Assembly: GCA_902826835.1 (NCBI GenBank)
Contig: CADEGH010000009.1
Coordinates: forward strand, 1 to 64,000
DNA: 64,000 bases
Reading direction: 5' to 3'
From: an uncultured bacterium
Lineage (GTDB): Bacteria > Planctomycetota > GCA-002687715
Part shown: positions 18,458-27,946 of the stretch, piece by piece
Numbering within the stretch: position 1 is the first letter of the stretch
Layout: every line of letters starts with the position of its first letter
The notes under the pieces: model-generated
What the model was told of the DNA's origin: nothing
The model's input: the letters and a program-made list of their open reading frames with translations, nothing else
The model's database searches: none
Translations under genes and position numbers: made by a program

Positions 18458-20680
18458 ATGCCAACGGCCCTCCTTGTGTGTCTTCTGGGCCTCGCGGCCT
18501 GCGGAGGCGGCTCTGGCGGCGAACCCGGAGAGGTGGGAATTGAGGTCGTGTTCCCGCGGAACGGAGGCGCTACGGACGAAGCGACAGTGTTGGTTCGTGG
18601 AAAGACTCTCGATCCCGCCGGTGTCCATGCAGTCACCATCAACGGCGTCGCGGTGAGTTCCACGGACGGTTTCGCCACTTGGACTGCGGAGGTCCCGCTG
18701 CAAAGCGGAACCAACACATTGGTGGCGGCGGTTCGCCGTGGTCACGTCACCTCGACTCGGGATCTCGAAATTGAAATTGAGCAATCGGATCCCTGGCCGC
18801 TCCGGCCCTCTGGCCTAGCGTTCGACGAGGCGCGCAATCGGCTGCTCATCAATGACGCCGCCACCCAGCGAATCATCGCGATCGACGTCTCCACGCGCCG
18901 GCGAAGGACTCTCTCGGGGCCCGATCTCGGCTCGGGACCACTTGGCATGGACCTTCGGGGACTCGCGCTAGATGCCTCGACGGAGTTGGCATTTGTCATC
19001 GATCGGATCACGAACTCGGTGATTGCCATCGACCTTCGAACCGGCAACCGGGAATTACTCTCCAGCGCGCAACGAGGGATGGGAGCCATGTTTGCCTCTC
19101 CGGAGGCCATGGTTTACGACGATATCCGGGATGTTCTCCTCTTGACGGATTCGGCCCCTGCCGCCGCCTTGATCGCGGTTCATCCATCGACGGGGGATCG
19201 GACGATTGTCAGCGGTCAAGGCGTCGGAAATGGAATCGACCTTCTCGCCCCGACCAACCTGATCGTGCAGCCCACCAGTGGAAACATCATCGTCGCGTCT
19301 CGAAAGCCAGCCGGACTGTTGGGCAACAACACGACTCAGACCACTCTCCGGATCGAGCCTTTGACCGGCGATCGCGCCGAACTTTCGCTTACGGTCATGG
19401 GACCATCGTTCCCGATCCAAGCCAACACTCTAGGCTTGGTTGAGGGCCAAGTTCCGACGACCATTTTTTCGTTCGACGGACCCTTTGGCGGTATTCATCG
19501 AACAGACTTGACCGCGGGCACAATCACCGGGGTACCACTCAGTTTCGAGCACCCAGTATTTCCAGATTCCTTCGCGTCGGGAAACCACCTCACGACGGAT
19601 CCGCGCACTGGGAGACTCTACTGCCAGTGCAATCTTGGATTGATAGAAGTTGATCCGTCCACCGGGCAAGTAGAGCGGCTCTTCACCCAGGTTCGTGGAT
19701 CAGGACCCCCGATCTCCAACGGAGCGACCGGCATCGGTGCACTGCCCCAAAGCACCAAGCTCATCTTGGATGCCGCTCGGAACCGGATCCTCCAGTGTGG
19801 GCCCAGCTCCTCCGCCTATCTGAGGATTCTGAGTATCGACCTGGCAACTGGAGAGCGAGAGTTCCTCTACGACTTTCTGTTCACCGTCCCATCGGATCTC
19901 GTTTACCCCATCAGAATCGACGAATCCAGTCTCAATGAGGCCGGGACAAAGCTCCGGATCATGGGCAGAGACGCCACGTCGCCCAGTAATGGCATTTTCG
20001 AGATCGATCTCGTGCAGCGAACGGCCACGCGATTGGTCGACTTCCAAACCTCGAATCCGAGTCCGTGGCTGGACGTGGCTTTTCCTCCAGGGAGCACGAC
20101 CGGCTTGGGTGTGCTCTCGAACAACGAGATTCGGCAGGTGGATCTCCTGACGGGCATGATCACGAATCTCGGCACGATATCCTTGGTACCTCCCACCCTC
20201 GCGATTCGAGCCTTTGAATTCGATGCGGTCGAGAATCGACTCGTCGCAAGTGGGTATCGCCTGGCGCAGTTCTCGATTGGCACCATCGATGCCGTGAGCG
20301 GCGCTTATAGCGAGACGGTGAGTTACCCAGCGTGGAACTATGAAACGACACCTGTGTCCAACGCCGCCCAGTACAACGACACCGTCAATCTGACCTACGA
20401 CCGACAAGGGAACCGGCTCTACTTCGCCGGGCAGATCTTACCGGCGGTGACTTCGGTGGATCTGGCTTCCGGCGACGTCACGGTGCACTCGGCATCACCG
20501 TACATCGCGAGAGGCTTGACTGATCCCCCCCGAGTCGGCCGCGGGCCAGCGTTGACTAAACCGAGTTCGCTAGACGTCGACGCCTCGGGCGAGACCGCCT
20601 ATGTCCTAGGAATACGCGAGGCGACCGGCGTTTACCACGTCGACTTGGTCACCGGAGAGCGCGTCCTGATCTCCCGGTGA
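18458..20680 (+). CDS. Lipoprotein with Ig-like domain and beta-propeller repeats
   Basis: A 740-residue protein starting with a lipoprotein signal (MPTALLVCLLGLAACGGG, lipobox LAAC). Residues about 30-100 resemble a bacterial Ig-like module (VVFPRNGGATDEATVLVRGKT...VNGVAVSS). The remainder is a series of propeller strands with the repeated theme LxFDxxxNRLLI...IxAIDxxTGxR, including DLRTGNRELLSS, HPSTGDRTIVSG, DLATGEREFLYD and DLVTGERVLISR. These are SMP-30/NHL-like repeats with no enzyme signature. I chose the ATG at 18458 because it gives the lipobox at the right distance; an ATG at 18371 would place about 29 residues before the hydrophobic core. Surface binding or a structural role is likely. 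The upstream region is the repeat array. Confidence 0.85.
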   Translation: MPTALLVCLLGLAACGGGSGGEPGEVGIEVVFPRNGGATDEATVLVRGKTLDPAGVHAVTINGVAVSSTDGFATWTAEVPLQSGTNTLVAAVRRGHVTSTRDLEIEIEQSDPWPLRPSGLAFDEARNRLLINDAATQRIIAIDVSTRRRRTLSGPDLGSGPLGMDLRGLALDASTELAFVIDRITNSVIAIDLRTGNRELLSSAQRGMGAMFASPEAMVYDDIRDVLLLTDSAPAAALIAVHPSTGDRTIVSGQGVGNGIDLLAPTNLIVQPTSGNIIVASRKPAGLLGNNTTQTTLRIEPLTGDRAELSLTVMGPSFPIQANTLGLVEGQVPTTIFSFDGPFGGIHRTDLTAGTITGVPLSFEHPVFPDSFASGNHLTTDPRTGRLYCQCNLGLIEVDPSTGQVERLFTQVRGSGPPISNGATGIGALPQSTKLILDAARNRILQCGPSSSAYLRILSIDLATGEREFLYDFLFTVPSDLVYPIRIDESSLNEAGTKLRIMGRDATSPSNGIFEIDLVQRTATRLVDFQTSNPSPWLDVAFPPGSTTGLGVLSNNEIRQVDLLTGMITNLGTISLVPPTLAIRAFEFDAVENRLVASGYRLAQFSIGTIDAVSGAYSETVSYPAWNYETTPVSNAAQYNDTVNLTYDRQGNRLYFAGQILPAVTSVDLASGDVTVHSASPYIARGLTDPPRVGRGPALTKPSSLDVDASGETAYVLGIREATGVYHVDLVTGERVLISR

Positions 20681-20910
20681 ATGACGCGGATGAAATCGGA
20701 CAGGCTGGTCGGCGCTGACGTGCGGGGAACCGTAGAAAACGTCAAAAGTTGCACCTGGACAGCCTGAGAATCGACTGACGCGGAGAGGTGAAAAGGCTCG
20801 GTCCGCCAGGGGAGAAGCGGGTGTAACGGGAGATCGGAGAATCCGTCTGAAGTGCCAGCGCTGCCCGGCTCGCGGCTACACTCGGGCAGAGGCAGCCTGG
20901 AACCCGAACG

Positions 20911-21498
20911 ATGGACCACATCATCCGAGCCCGGAACGGGGATCGAGACGCGCTCGAGGCGCTCTTGGTTCGAAATCACGAGCGCATCGAATCGGTGGCG
21001 AAGGCCCGGCTCGGCGCGCTCGCGCGTCCGAAGATGCGCGCGTCGGACCTCGTTCAGGCGACGTTCTTGGATGTCTTGCAGGCGCTGCCGCAATTCCGAG
21101 GCAACACCGACGAGGAGTTTGTCTCGTGGATGGCCCGCATCTTGGAGAACAACGTCCGCGACTTGGCTCGCTACCAGGGCGCCAAGAAGCGCAAAGTCGA
21201 GGGTCACTCCGGCGAGTCGAGCTTGCCCGAGGACCTACCCAAGCCGAACCAGCAATCGCCGAGTGGCGACGCCAAGTTCGCGGACGAAATCGTGCTGGTC
21301 AGTCGGGCCATGTCGAAAATCCCGGAGCGCTATCGCCAAGCGCTGCTCTCGAAGCTGGAAAACGAACACCACCCCGAACCCGAGGGGGCCGATCCCCGTC
21401 AAAAAGAAACTTCCGCCGCCCGGGTACTCTTGTTTCGCGCGCGGGCGGCGCTGCTCGTGGAGATGGAAAAACTCCGCAATCGGGATGAGGATCAGTGA
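20911..21498 (+). CDS. ECF-type RNA polymerase sigma factor
   Basis: A 195-residue sigma-70 family protein of the extracytoplasmic-function group. Region 2 is seen at about residues 12-85 (RARNGDRDALEALLVRNHERI...ASDLVQATFLDVLQALPQFRG...FVSWMARILENNVRDLAR). Region 4 is seen at about 125-185 (MSKIPERYRQALLSKL...SAARVLLFRARAALLVEM). Region 4 is somewhat degenerate: the segment before the recognition helix (ENEHHPEPEGADPRQKETSAA) is charged. No anti-sigma gene follows; instead, 156 bases downstream a kinase-TPR gene starts on the same strand. This pairing is common in Planctomycetes and suggests control by phosphorylation, though that is not shown by the sequence. Confidence 0.88.
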   Translation: MDHIIRARNGDRDALEALLVRNHERIESVAKARLGALARPKMRASDLVQATFLDVLQALPQFRGNTDEEFVSWMARILENNVRDLARYQGAKKRKVEGHSGESSLPEDLPKPNQQSPSGDAKFADEIVLVSRAMSKIPERYRQALLSKLENEHHPEPEGADPRQKETSAARVLLFRARAALLVEMEKLRNRDEDQ

Positions 21499-21654
21499 CG
21501 AAGCTCCCCAGCGCGGGGGCGATCCCGACGGCATGTCGAACACTGCTGAGCCGTGCGGACGCGGACTCTGATCCGAAGAGGCGGGAATGATTGATCTGCG
21601 GAGCCACGGGATTTCGCGTTTTCAGCGACGAACTCGCATAAGGGTGGTCGATTC

Positions 21655-24543
21655 GTGAATACCCCGGATTCCCTTTCCAACGAAGACGAAGCGCTCGAGA
21701 ATCTCGTAGCGCAGGCGCTGGAAGTCCTGGCGACTCAACCCACGGTCGACTGGAGTGCGTTGGCCCCGAATCAACCCGAGCTGGTTGCCAAGGCCCAGGC
21801 GGTCTTGAGTCACAACGATGGGCTGGTGGGGGCTTTGTTCGCAACGCGTAATCCCTCCCTCGATTATCCGAAATCCCGCGAAGCCCAGAGACTCTCGAAG
21901 CAGCCGGATGGCCAGACGTCGAGCCAGGATCGCCCAGCCCCCGCAGCCCTTGCCGGGTTTATTCTGGGCGACTTGCTCGGGGCGGGGGGCATGGGGACGG
22001 TCTACCGCGCGCGGCAAACATCGCTACAACGCGACGTCGCGCTCAAACTCGTGGATTTACGGACGATCGGGGACCACGTGTCGCGTCTGCGTTTCCGGCG
22101 CGAAGCTGAGCTGACCGCTTCCTTGGAACATCCTTCGATCGTGCCGGTCCACGCGGTAGGCGAGGAGGCCGGTTTCGCCTGGCTCGCCATGAAGCTCTTG
22201 TCGGGGCCGAGCCTGGATCGGTTGGAGTTGCCACTCGCACCCTCCGTGGTCGCCGAATACGGCGTGGCGATCGCGGAAGCCATGGAGGCGGCGCATTGCG
22301 CCGGGGTCATTCATCGCGACATCAAACCCGGCAATATCCTCCTGGACCAGGGGCGACCCTGTGTCATCGACTTCGGCCTCGCCAAGTCGAGAACCGACGC
22401 CACCTTGACCGCGGCCGGGGCGCTTCCGGGCACGCTTGCCTACATGGCGCCCGAGCTACTCGGCGGCGAAACAAAGACGTTTGACCAAGGCACGGATATC
22501 TACGCTCTCGGGGTGACGCTCTACCAATTGGCAGCGGGACGATTGCCGTTTCCCTCCGACGACGCCGTGGAATTGGCTCGCAAGGCTCTGCTGTTGGATG
22601 CGCCGACACTCGGACTGCCAGCGCGCCACCGCGACCTCGAGACCATCATCCTGCGCGCCACCGCCCGCGATCGGGGGCGCCGCTTCGTTTCGATGACCGA
22701 CTTCGGCGCGGACCTTCGGCGCTACCTCGAAGGCCGGCCAATTCGATCCCGGCGGCTGGGGGTGCTGCGTCGTCTCCTGGCGCGCGCGCGTCGGCGGCCC
22801 AAATTGGCGGCAATGCAAGCCGCGTTGGGGTTGTTTCTGGTATCTGCACTCGGATTCGTCATTTGGACGATCAGGCTCAATACGGAGGAGCAGCAGCAGC
22901 GGGAGGCGAGGGCGATTCGTGCGGTCGAAGCCGGTGACGGTGCTGATGCCATGGATGCACTCGGAAACTTCCCCGAGCGTCGCGATGGCGAAGTTGCCCA
23001 ACGTGTGGAAGCCAGAAATTACCTGGATACCGCGATCGACTACATCGCCCAGCCTCGAGAAGGGACGAGCCGAAGCGAGTTGAAGCGTGTGCCCGAATTG
23101 ATGAACAGCGAGGGGGTCCAGCGGTGGTACCCGTGGCCGGCACGCGGGGTACTCGTTCTCCTCGCTTGGCACGAAGAACGATTCGAAGACGCTCAATCGA
23201 TTCTCCGGGAATTGCAGGACCGGCACCCTGGAATCATGAGCGAATGCCTGAACGAATTGCTGACCGATGGACTCGTGGAGGCCGCGGCAATTGGCGATTC
23301 CCCGACTCCGGAGGATGAACTGGTAATCGCGGCGGTTGCCCTCAAGCGCGCCAATGCCCCGGCCCATCGTGTTTCCGAGATCCTAAGCCCGGCGCGTCAG
23401 AGCCAATGGCCCATGATCGCTCGCCTGCGCGCGATCAACGCGGCCGAGCGGGGCAATTACGGGGAAGCCCGGGCGCTGCTGCAAGGGCTGATGCGGCCCG
23501 AGGGCACTCCGAGAGAAATCGTTCGCAATCTCGCCAAAGTGAACGCCCGCTTGGGGCACTACCGAGAAGCCCATCACATCCTCGTTTCCCTGCACCGGGA
23601 TACTTGGACCGCATCGGAAGTAGCCCTGTGGTTCGACATCGGGAGCCACTTGGACGCTGCGACCCTGGTGCCGGACCGGGTAGCCCAAATATCTGGCAAC
23701 CCTATTCTGAGAGAGGACCCCGCAGTCCTGCGCGTGCTCGCCGAATCCGGCGTTGGGAAGCTGCCCGAATCGGAAGTTCGAGCGCTCATCGCCCAAGCTC
23801 GGGCCGAAGGCCCTTCCAAGGGAGTGGCGGACTTACTCACCATCGTGGAACTCAAGTTGACCGATCGGTCGCTGCCGCCTCCCCAGTTGCCCGCAGCCCC
23901 CGGCCAAGGGCTGAATCCACTTTTGGACCTGGGAATTTGTGCCGAGGCCCAGCGTTTGGCACGAGAAAGTCGATTTGCGGACCTCCGCGGTCGTGCCCTC
24001 TGGATGTTCGCGCGCTCGCTCGTACGCCTCGGAAAGCCGGCCCGGGCGTTTGCCACTCTGCGGACCGCGATCGCGAACTCCCCTGATTTGGTCGAGGCAC
24101 GTCTGGAACTCCTGGCGTTGGTGCACGACGCGATCGCGCAATCCGACCAGCGGACGGAATGGCGAAACTACTTTTCGGATCTCGATGCGCGGCTGGCGGC
24201 CAGCGGCGGTTGGTCGTCCTACGTGCTCATGGTGGCCGAGGCGAGATCGGTCGCCCGGGGCACGATCACGGGCCACCAAGATCGGCGGTGGAGCCTCGCC
24301 CCCTCACAACTCGAGCTTCTCGGCCAGGTGTCCGCGGCCCTCGCGCATCAGTCGATTCCCGATGCAAGCCTGATCGAGGCCGTCGCGGCGCTCGGCGAGG
24401 GAATTTCTTCCTCGGACTCGCGGATGGACAAACTGGCCGAACACGCTCAGGCCATCGCGATCACTCAGTCCGCGTTGCTTCTCGAAGATGCATGGTCAAG
24501 GGATGATCGTGAATTGGTTCCAATTCTCGAAGCCGAACGTTGA
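21655..24543 (+). CDS. Membrane Ser/Thr protein kinase with C-terminal helical repeats
   Basis: A 962-residue PknB/Hanks-type kinase. The Gly-rich loop LGAGGMGTVY is at about residue 105, the VAIK-equivalent Lys in DVALKL, the catalytic HRDIKPGN at about 219, DFGLA at about 238, and an activation-segment end reading GTLAYMAPE, so all catalytic residues are present. One transmembrane helix follows at about 382-405, and the rest (405-962) is Ala/Leu/Arg-rich with TPR-like helices, probably extracytoplasmic. Translation starts at GTG 21655 after AGGGTGG. It lies downstream of the ECF sigma gene and is probably functionally linked. The last 48 bases overlap the convergent minus-strand gene. Confidence 0.9.
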   Translation: MNTPDSLSNEDEALENLVAQALEVLATQPTVDWSALAPNQPELVAKAQAVLSHNDGLVGALFATRNPSLDYPKSREAQRLSKQPDGQTSSQDRPAPAALAGFILGDLLGAGGMGTVYRARQTSLQRDVALKLVDLRTIGDHVSRLRFRREAELTASLEHPSIVPVHAVGEEAGFAWLAMKLLSGPSLDRLELPLAPSVVAEYGVAIAEAMEAAHCAGVIHRDIKPGNILLDQGRPCVIDFGLAKSRTDATLTAAGALPGTLAYMAPELLGGETKTFDQGTDIYALGVTLYQLAAGRLPFPSDDAVELARKALLLDAPTLGLPARHRDLETIILRATARDRGRRFVSMTDFGADLRRYLEGRPIRSRRLGVLRRLLARARRRPKLAAMQAALGLFLVSALGFVIWTIRLNTEEQQQREARAIRAVEAGDGADAMDALGNFPERRDGEVAQRVEARNYLDTAIDYIAQPREGTSRSELKRVPELMNSEGVQRWYPWPARGVLVLLAWHEERFEDAQSILRELQDRHPGIMSECLNELLTDGLVEAAAIGDSPTPEDELVIAAVALKRANAPAHRVSEILSPARQSQWPMIARLRAINAAERGNYGEARALLQGLMRPEGTPREIVRNLAKVNARLGHYREAHHILVSLHRDTWTASEVALWFDIGSHLDAATLVPDRVAQISGNPILREDPAVLRVLAESGVGKLPESEVRALIAQARAEGPSKGVADLLTIVELKLTDRSLPPPQLPAAPGQGLNPLLDLGICAEAQRLARESRFADLRGRALWMFARSLVRLGKPARAFATLRTAIANSPDLVEARLELLALVHDAIAQSDQRTEWRNYFSDLDARLAASGGWSSYVLMVAEARSVARGTITGHQDRRWSLAPSQLELLGQVSAALAHQSIPDASLIEAVAALGEGISSSDSRMDKLAEHAQAIAITQSALLLEDAWSRDDRELVPILEAER

Positions 24544-25698
24544 GGTCCCAAAGTCGTTCGTCAGGGAGAGAATTCGCGCGGCCCCTAGCGGGGCCGTGGT
24601 CGGAATGTTGATCCGGATCGAAGCTGCGTTGTGATACCGAACCGGCAGCACGGCAGTGCTGGAGTTCGAGTACTCGACAGTCGCCGTGGATTGGCCCGTG
24701 AATCCGGAAGCGCGGAGAATGAGATTGCGGCCGAGTTTCACGTTGCCGGCATTCGGCAGGGAGGCGGGCATCGGCAGGGTCCACCACGGGGCGATGCCGA
24801 CTTCGAAGGGGCGAGGAGTGATGTAAATCGGTACGGGATTGCTGAGGCGCCAACCCGGGGTCGACCCGCCAGATCCCCAGTTGGGAAAGCCGGGATAGGG
24901 CGGAGCGGGCGGCCAAGCCGCGGGATTGATCGCGGGGCTACGAGCGGCGAGAGCCTGGACGTCAATGATCAGGCCGAAATTCAAGGCTGACTCGAATCCC
25001 CCGGCATCGAACCAATCGGCGAGCGCCTGTTCAGTCCAGCCATGAGTCAAGGCTTGATGCGCCATCACCTTCTTGGCCAGGGCTTGGCTGCTGAAGGTCG
25101 CCTTGGATCCGTTTGGGTCCGTGTCGTCGGTCAAGTTGTCGCGAGCCAGGGTCTCGAGCCACCAATTTTCGAAGGAACCCGCCCAGAGCGTGCCGGGAGC
25201 GCCGACGCGCCAATTGCTGCGTGGGAAGCTGTTGCCATCCAGCAGGAGAGGCATGAAGTCGTTCTTGGGCTGATCGGGAGTTTCCGGATAGATCCCGGCG
25301 ACGTAGGAGTTGGCGAGCTGAACGGGATCGACGACGCACTGATGGGGCGACGTGAACGGCGGCGGGACGGTGAACGGCACGGTGGCAGGGCGGCTCAACC
25401 AAGGAACCTCCGCCAGAAAGGTCTCGTCCTCGACCTGCAGGCGCGCTTGCATCATCAGCGTCGCCCACAGTCCCAGGTCCTCCTGGTGGGTGGCCAGCTT
25501 GATCATCAGCTGATCAGTGGTGTCAGGGGACTGGACCAGCGCCTCGTACTCCCACACCAGCTCGGCCTCGACTTGGTGACCGAGGAACAGGTGCAGTTCA
25601 CCCGAAGCTGGCTCGGTTTCGATAGTAGGTGGGTCGATGGAACCAAGGGGGTACGTGAGCGAAAGTCCAAGGAGCGTCAAGATCAACGTTTTGTACAT
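24496..25698 (-). CDS. Secreted protein with IPT/Ig-like C-terminus, unknown function
   Basis: A 400-residue protein with a signal peptide (MYKTLILTLLGLSLTYPLGS). Residues 20-130 are acidic and may be helical. Residues 130-280 contain many Trp/Pro/Asn and hint at a globular domain I do not recognise. Residues about 315-400 look like an IPT/TIG-type Ig fold (LGRNLILRASGFTG...TAPLGAARILSLTNDFGTS). The ATG at 25698-25696 has AAGGAA upstream, so longer forms are rejected. The stop (24496-24498) lies inside the 3' end of the kinase gene on the other strand, giving a 48-bp convergent coding overlap. Divergent from the metal-efflux operon. Confidence 0.75.
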   Translation of the reverse strand: MYKTLILTLLGLSLTYPLGSIDPPTIETEPASGELHLFLGHQVEAELVWEYEALVQSPDTTDQLMIKLATHQEDLGLWATLMMQARLQVEDETFLAEVPWLSRPATVPFTVPPPFTSPHQCVVDPVQLANSYVAGIYPETPDQPKNDFMPLLLDGNSFPRSNWRVGAPGTLWAGSFENWWLETLARDNLTDDTDPNGSKATFSSQALAKKVMAHQALTHGWTEQALADWFDAGGFESALNFGLIIDVQALAARSPAINPAAWPPAPPYPGFPNWGSGGSTPGWRLSNPVPIYITPRPFEVGIAPWWTLPMPASLPNAGNVKLGRNLILRASGFTGQSTATVEYSNSSTAVLPVRYHNAASIRINIPTTAPLGAARILSLTNDFGTSTFGFENWNQFTIIP

Positions 25699-25844
25699 GA
25701 AGGGTTCCTTACCTGGCTGGCGGCCGGGCAGAGCCGCGCGACCCCTGGCGAGCGTACTGGCAACGGCAGGCGTCATGGGGGGAGGCGGAGAAAACGCGGG
25801 CACGTTTCAGCTCGCGCCGACTTTTTGGCGAGGAGTTTCCAAGG

Positions 25845-25864
25845 CCTGGACCCGTAAGTCCAGG
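25845..25864. promoter_or_regulatory. Palindrome upstream of the metal-efflux operon
   Basis: CCTGGAC-CCGTAA-GTCCAGG is a perfect 7-bp inverted repeat with a 6-base spacer, 43 bases before the first gene of the efflux operon and just upstream of the candidate -35 box. It could be the operator of a metal-responsive repressor or activator, or an RNA hairpin of the divergent transcript. No regulator gene lies next to it. Confidence 0.45.
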
Positions 25865-25867
25865 AAG

Positions 25868-25896
25868 TTGCGGATTTTCGTGACCTCCTGTAAGCT
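25868..25896 (+). promoter_or_regulatory. Candidate sigma-70-like promoter of the metal-efflux operon
   Basis: TTGCGG (25868-25873) and TAAGCT (25891-25896) are separated by 17 bases. Transcription would begin near 25903, almost at the ATG at 25908, giving a nearly leaderless mRNA, consistent with the absence of a clear Shine-Dalgarno there. The match to consensus is modest. Confidence 0.3.
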
Positions 25897-25907
25897 CCTC
25901 CTCTCCG

Positions 25908-26390
25908 ATGACGAAGATTTTCGCTCAAAAGCTGATCCTGGGCCTCACCGCGCTGCACTGCGCGGTGGTGGGCGCCGGATTCGGCGAGCGAATCCTCTAC
26001 TTCGGGGGTGGGCACGCCGGCCACGGGTGCGCATCGACTGAGCACCACGAAGAAGTCGGCAACGACCAACACGTTTGTGCCGACGCCACGGAGCATAGTC
26101 ACGACCACCACGTGGGTTGGTTGCACTTCCTGCCCGTGGCGCTCCCGGTGGGCAGCAACCACGGAAACCACCACGAAAATGGCTGCGAACACGTCCACCT
26201 GAGCGGGGTGGATGCCGCTACGCGCAGCTCGCGCGACGTTGCGATCGCGGCCCCCGCGCCAGCTCCTTGGCCGCCGCGCCGGGAAACGCTGGCTCCGCCG
26301 CCGGCACTGTTCTCGCGCGCTTGCGATTTGGTGCGAGCGTCCGAGCAACCGCCGGATCCTCCCCTCTCCACAGTCTCCTGGCGTATTTGA
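25908..26390 (+). CDS. Histidine-rich exported protein of metal-efflux operon
   Basis: A 160-residue protein with an N-terminal hydrophobic segment (residues 5-30) and two His-dense stretches: HAGHGCASTEHHEE...HVCADATEHSHDHHVGWLH (about 36-72) and SNHGNHHENGCEHVH (about 83-97). A second hydrophobic stretch, LHFLPVALPVG, lies between them. The C-terminus is Pro/Ala-rich. Clusters of His with a few Cys suggest binding of Zn, Co, Ni or Cu in the periplasm or at the membrane. It is the first gene before an outer-membrane factor, adaptor and RND pump, so it could be a metal sensor, buffer or delivery protein. No known family is recognised. Confidence 0.75.
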   Translation: MTKIFAQKLILGLTALHCAVVGAGFGERILYFGGGHAGHGCASTEHHEEVGNDQHVCADATEHSHDHHVGWLHFLPVALPVGSNHGNHHENGCEHVHLSGVDAATRSSRDVAIAAPAPAPWPPRRETLAPPPALFSRACDLVRASEQPPDPPLSTVSWRI

Positions 26391-26539
26391 GCCCCACGCT
26401 CCGCTGAGTGCGGAGGAGTGACCGGACGTCTCCAACCAGGCTCCCCGGTTCCATTCCGTCCGTTCGGAGGTCCTTCGTGGCTTGCCGCGCCCGCTGAGTT
26501 CGAAGCTCCGCGGCCGGACGATCGCTCGGGAGAGTGGAC

Positions 26540-27946
26540 ATGCAGTTGTGCGAGGTGCGTCGCTGGGCGCTTGCCATGGCGGCAGGGCTCAGCCTGTTGG
26601 GCTGTCAAGAGTACGAACCCCTTCCGCTGGATGAGACCGCAGTTCGGGACGACTATTTGAGTCGAAATCTCGATTCCGAGTCCCTCCGGAAGTGGATCGC
26701 CGAACGCAAGGAATCCCTGGGTCAGACGAGCCCCACCTTCGACCCATCGGACGGGCTCACCGCCGACGAAGCCGAGGTCGTGGCGCTGTTCTTCAATCCT
26801 GACCTGCGGCGAATTCGGGCCGAAAAACAAGCCAAAATCGCGGGCCTCCGCGAGGCCGGCCAGGTAGCCGACCCGGTGTTCGGCCTCGATGCCGAGCGCA
26901 TCGTGGAGAGCATCGAAGAACCTTGGATCGTGGGGGGGACCTTGGGTCTGGTTCTTCCTCTCTCCGGTCGGCTCGAGGTCGAAAGGTCCCTCGCGACTCG
27001 CGAGGTCGCCTCGGAGTGGACTCAGATTCAAAGCCGGGAGTGGCAGACCCGCTTCGCCCTTCGTGCGGCTTGGCTGGAGTGGACGGCCGAGGAACTCCGC
27101 ACTCAGGCGCTGCGAACCCACCTCGGGCGCCTCGACGAGATCTCGGTCATCGTCGCGAGGCTCGAAGCGGCGGGAGAGCTGCCCCTTGTCGAAACGCGGC
27201 TCTTCGCACTGGAGAGAGCCTCCCGACGCAACGAACTGCTTCTCGGTGAGCAACGCCGCGAGCGTTCCGCGCTGAGACTCCGCTCTTGGCTCGGACTGTC
27301 AGGACGGGCGCCGGTGCAATTCCTTCCGAGCCTCGATACCCCCGCCCTGGTCGGAGACGCTGCCGAACGGCTGCGGCTCGCCGAACAAAAAAACACGAGC
27401 CTTCGACTGGCTCGCGCTTCCTACGCGGTCGCTGAGGAGGCCCTCCACCTCGAAGTCAGGAAGCAGTATCCGGATCTCTCCCTGGCACCGGGAGCGAGTT
27501 CGGACGAGGGAGTTTGGCGCGCACTTCTCGGATTCTCGCTACCCCTACCGGTGTGGAACGGCAATCGGCAAGCTCTCGCCTCGGCCCATGCGACGCGAGA
27601 GGCACTGCGCACCCACTTCGCCGCGACGCTGGAAGAGGTGCACGCCAATCTCGCCGCGGCGGAACTCGCACATCAGAATGCCGAAGCCGCCGTCTCCGAC
27701 TTGGAACAGAATCTGATTCCGCTCACCGATCGGCAATTCGAAGACGCCCGCCGCGCTGCCCGACTCGGTCAATTCGACGCCATCTTGACCCTGGACAGTT
27801 TGGCGCGCCTTCAAGATGCCCGTGAACGCTGGATCCTCGCGGTCTTGGCCCGCGCGCAGGCGGCGCTTTCGCTCGTGGAACTCCAAGGTCCCATCGATAT
27901 CGCGGACGATTGGCCGGCGGAAAAAATCGAGGTGAATTCCCCATGA
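26540..27946 (+). CDS. Outer-membrane efflux lipoprotein (TolC/CusC/CzcC family)
   Basis: Outer-membrane channel of a tripartite efflux pump. The 468-residue product has a lipoprotein signal ending in LSLLGC, then two long alpha-helical hairpin repeats typical of TolC-like proteins (ALFFNPDLRRIRAEKQAKIAGLREAG..., SHATREALRTHFAATLEEVHANLAAAELAHQ...). Length fits the CzcC/CusC group (about 420-480). The ATG at 26540 has GGGAGA 6 bases upstream; a GTG two codons earlier is possible. Its stop overlaps the start of the adaptor gene (ATGA). Context with a His-rich protein and an HME-type RND pump points to heavy-metal export. Confidence 0.88.
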   Translation: MQLCEVRRWALAMAAGLSLLGCQEYEPLPLDETAVRDDYLSRNLDSESLRKWIAERKESLGQTSPTFDPSDGLTADEAEVVALFFNPDLRRIRAEKQAKIAGLREAGQVADPVFGLDAERIVESIEEPWIVGGTLGLVLPLSGRLEVERSLATREVASEWTQIQSREWQTRFALRAAWLEWTAEELRTQALRTHLGRLDEISVIVARLEAAGELPLVETRLFALERASRRNELLLGEQRRERSALRLRSWLGLSGRAPVQFLPSLDTPALVGDAAERLRLAEQKNTSLRLARASYAVAEEALHLEVRKQYPDLSLAPGASSDEGVWRALLGFSLPLPVWNGNRQALASAHATREALRTHFAATLEEVHANLAAAELAHQNAEAAVSDLEQNLIPLTDRQFEDARRAARLGQFDAILTLDSLARLQDARERWILAVLARAQAALSLVELQGPIDIADDWPAEKIEVNSP

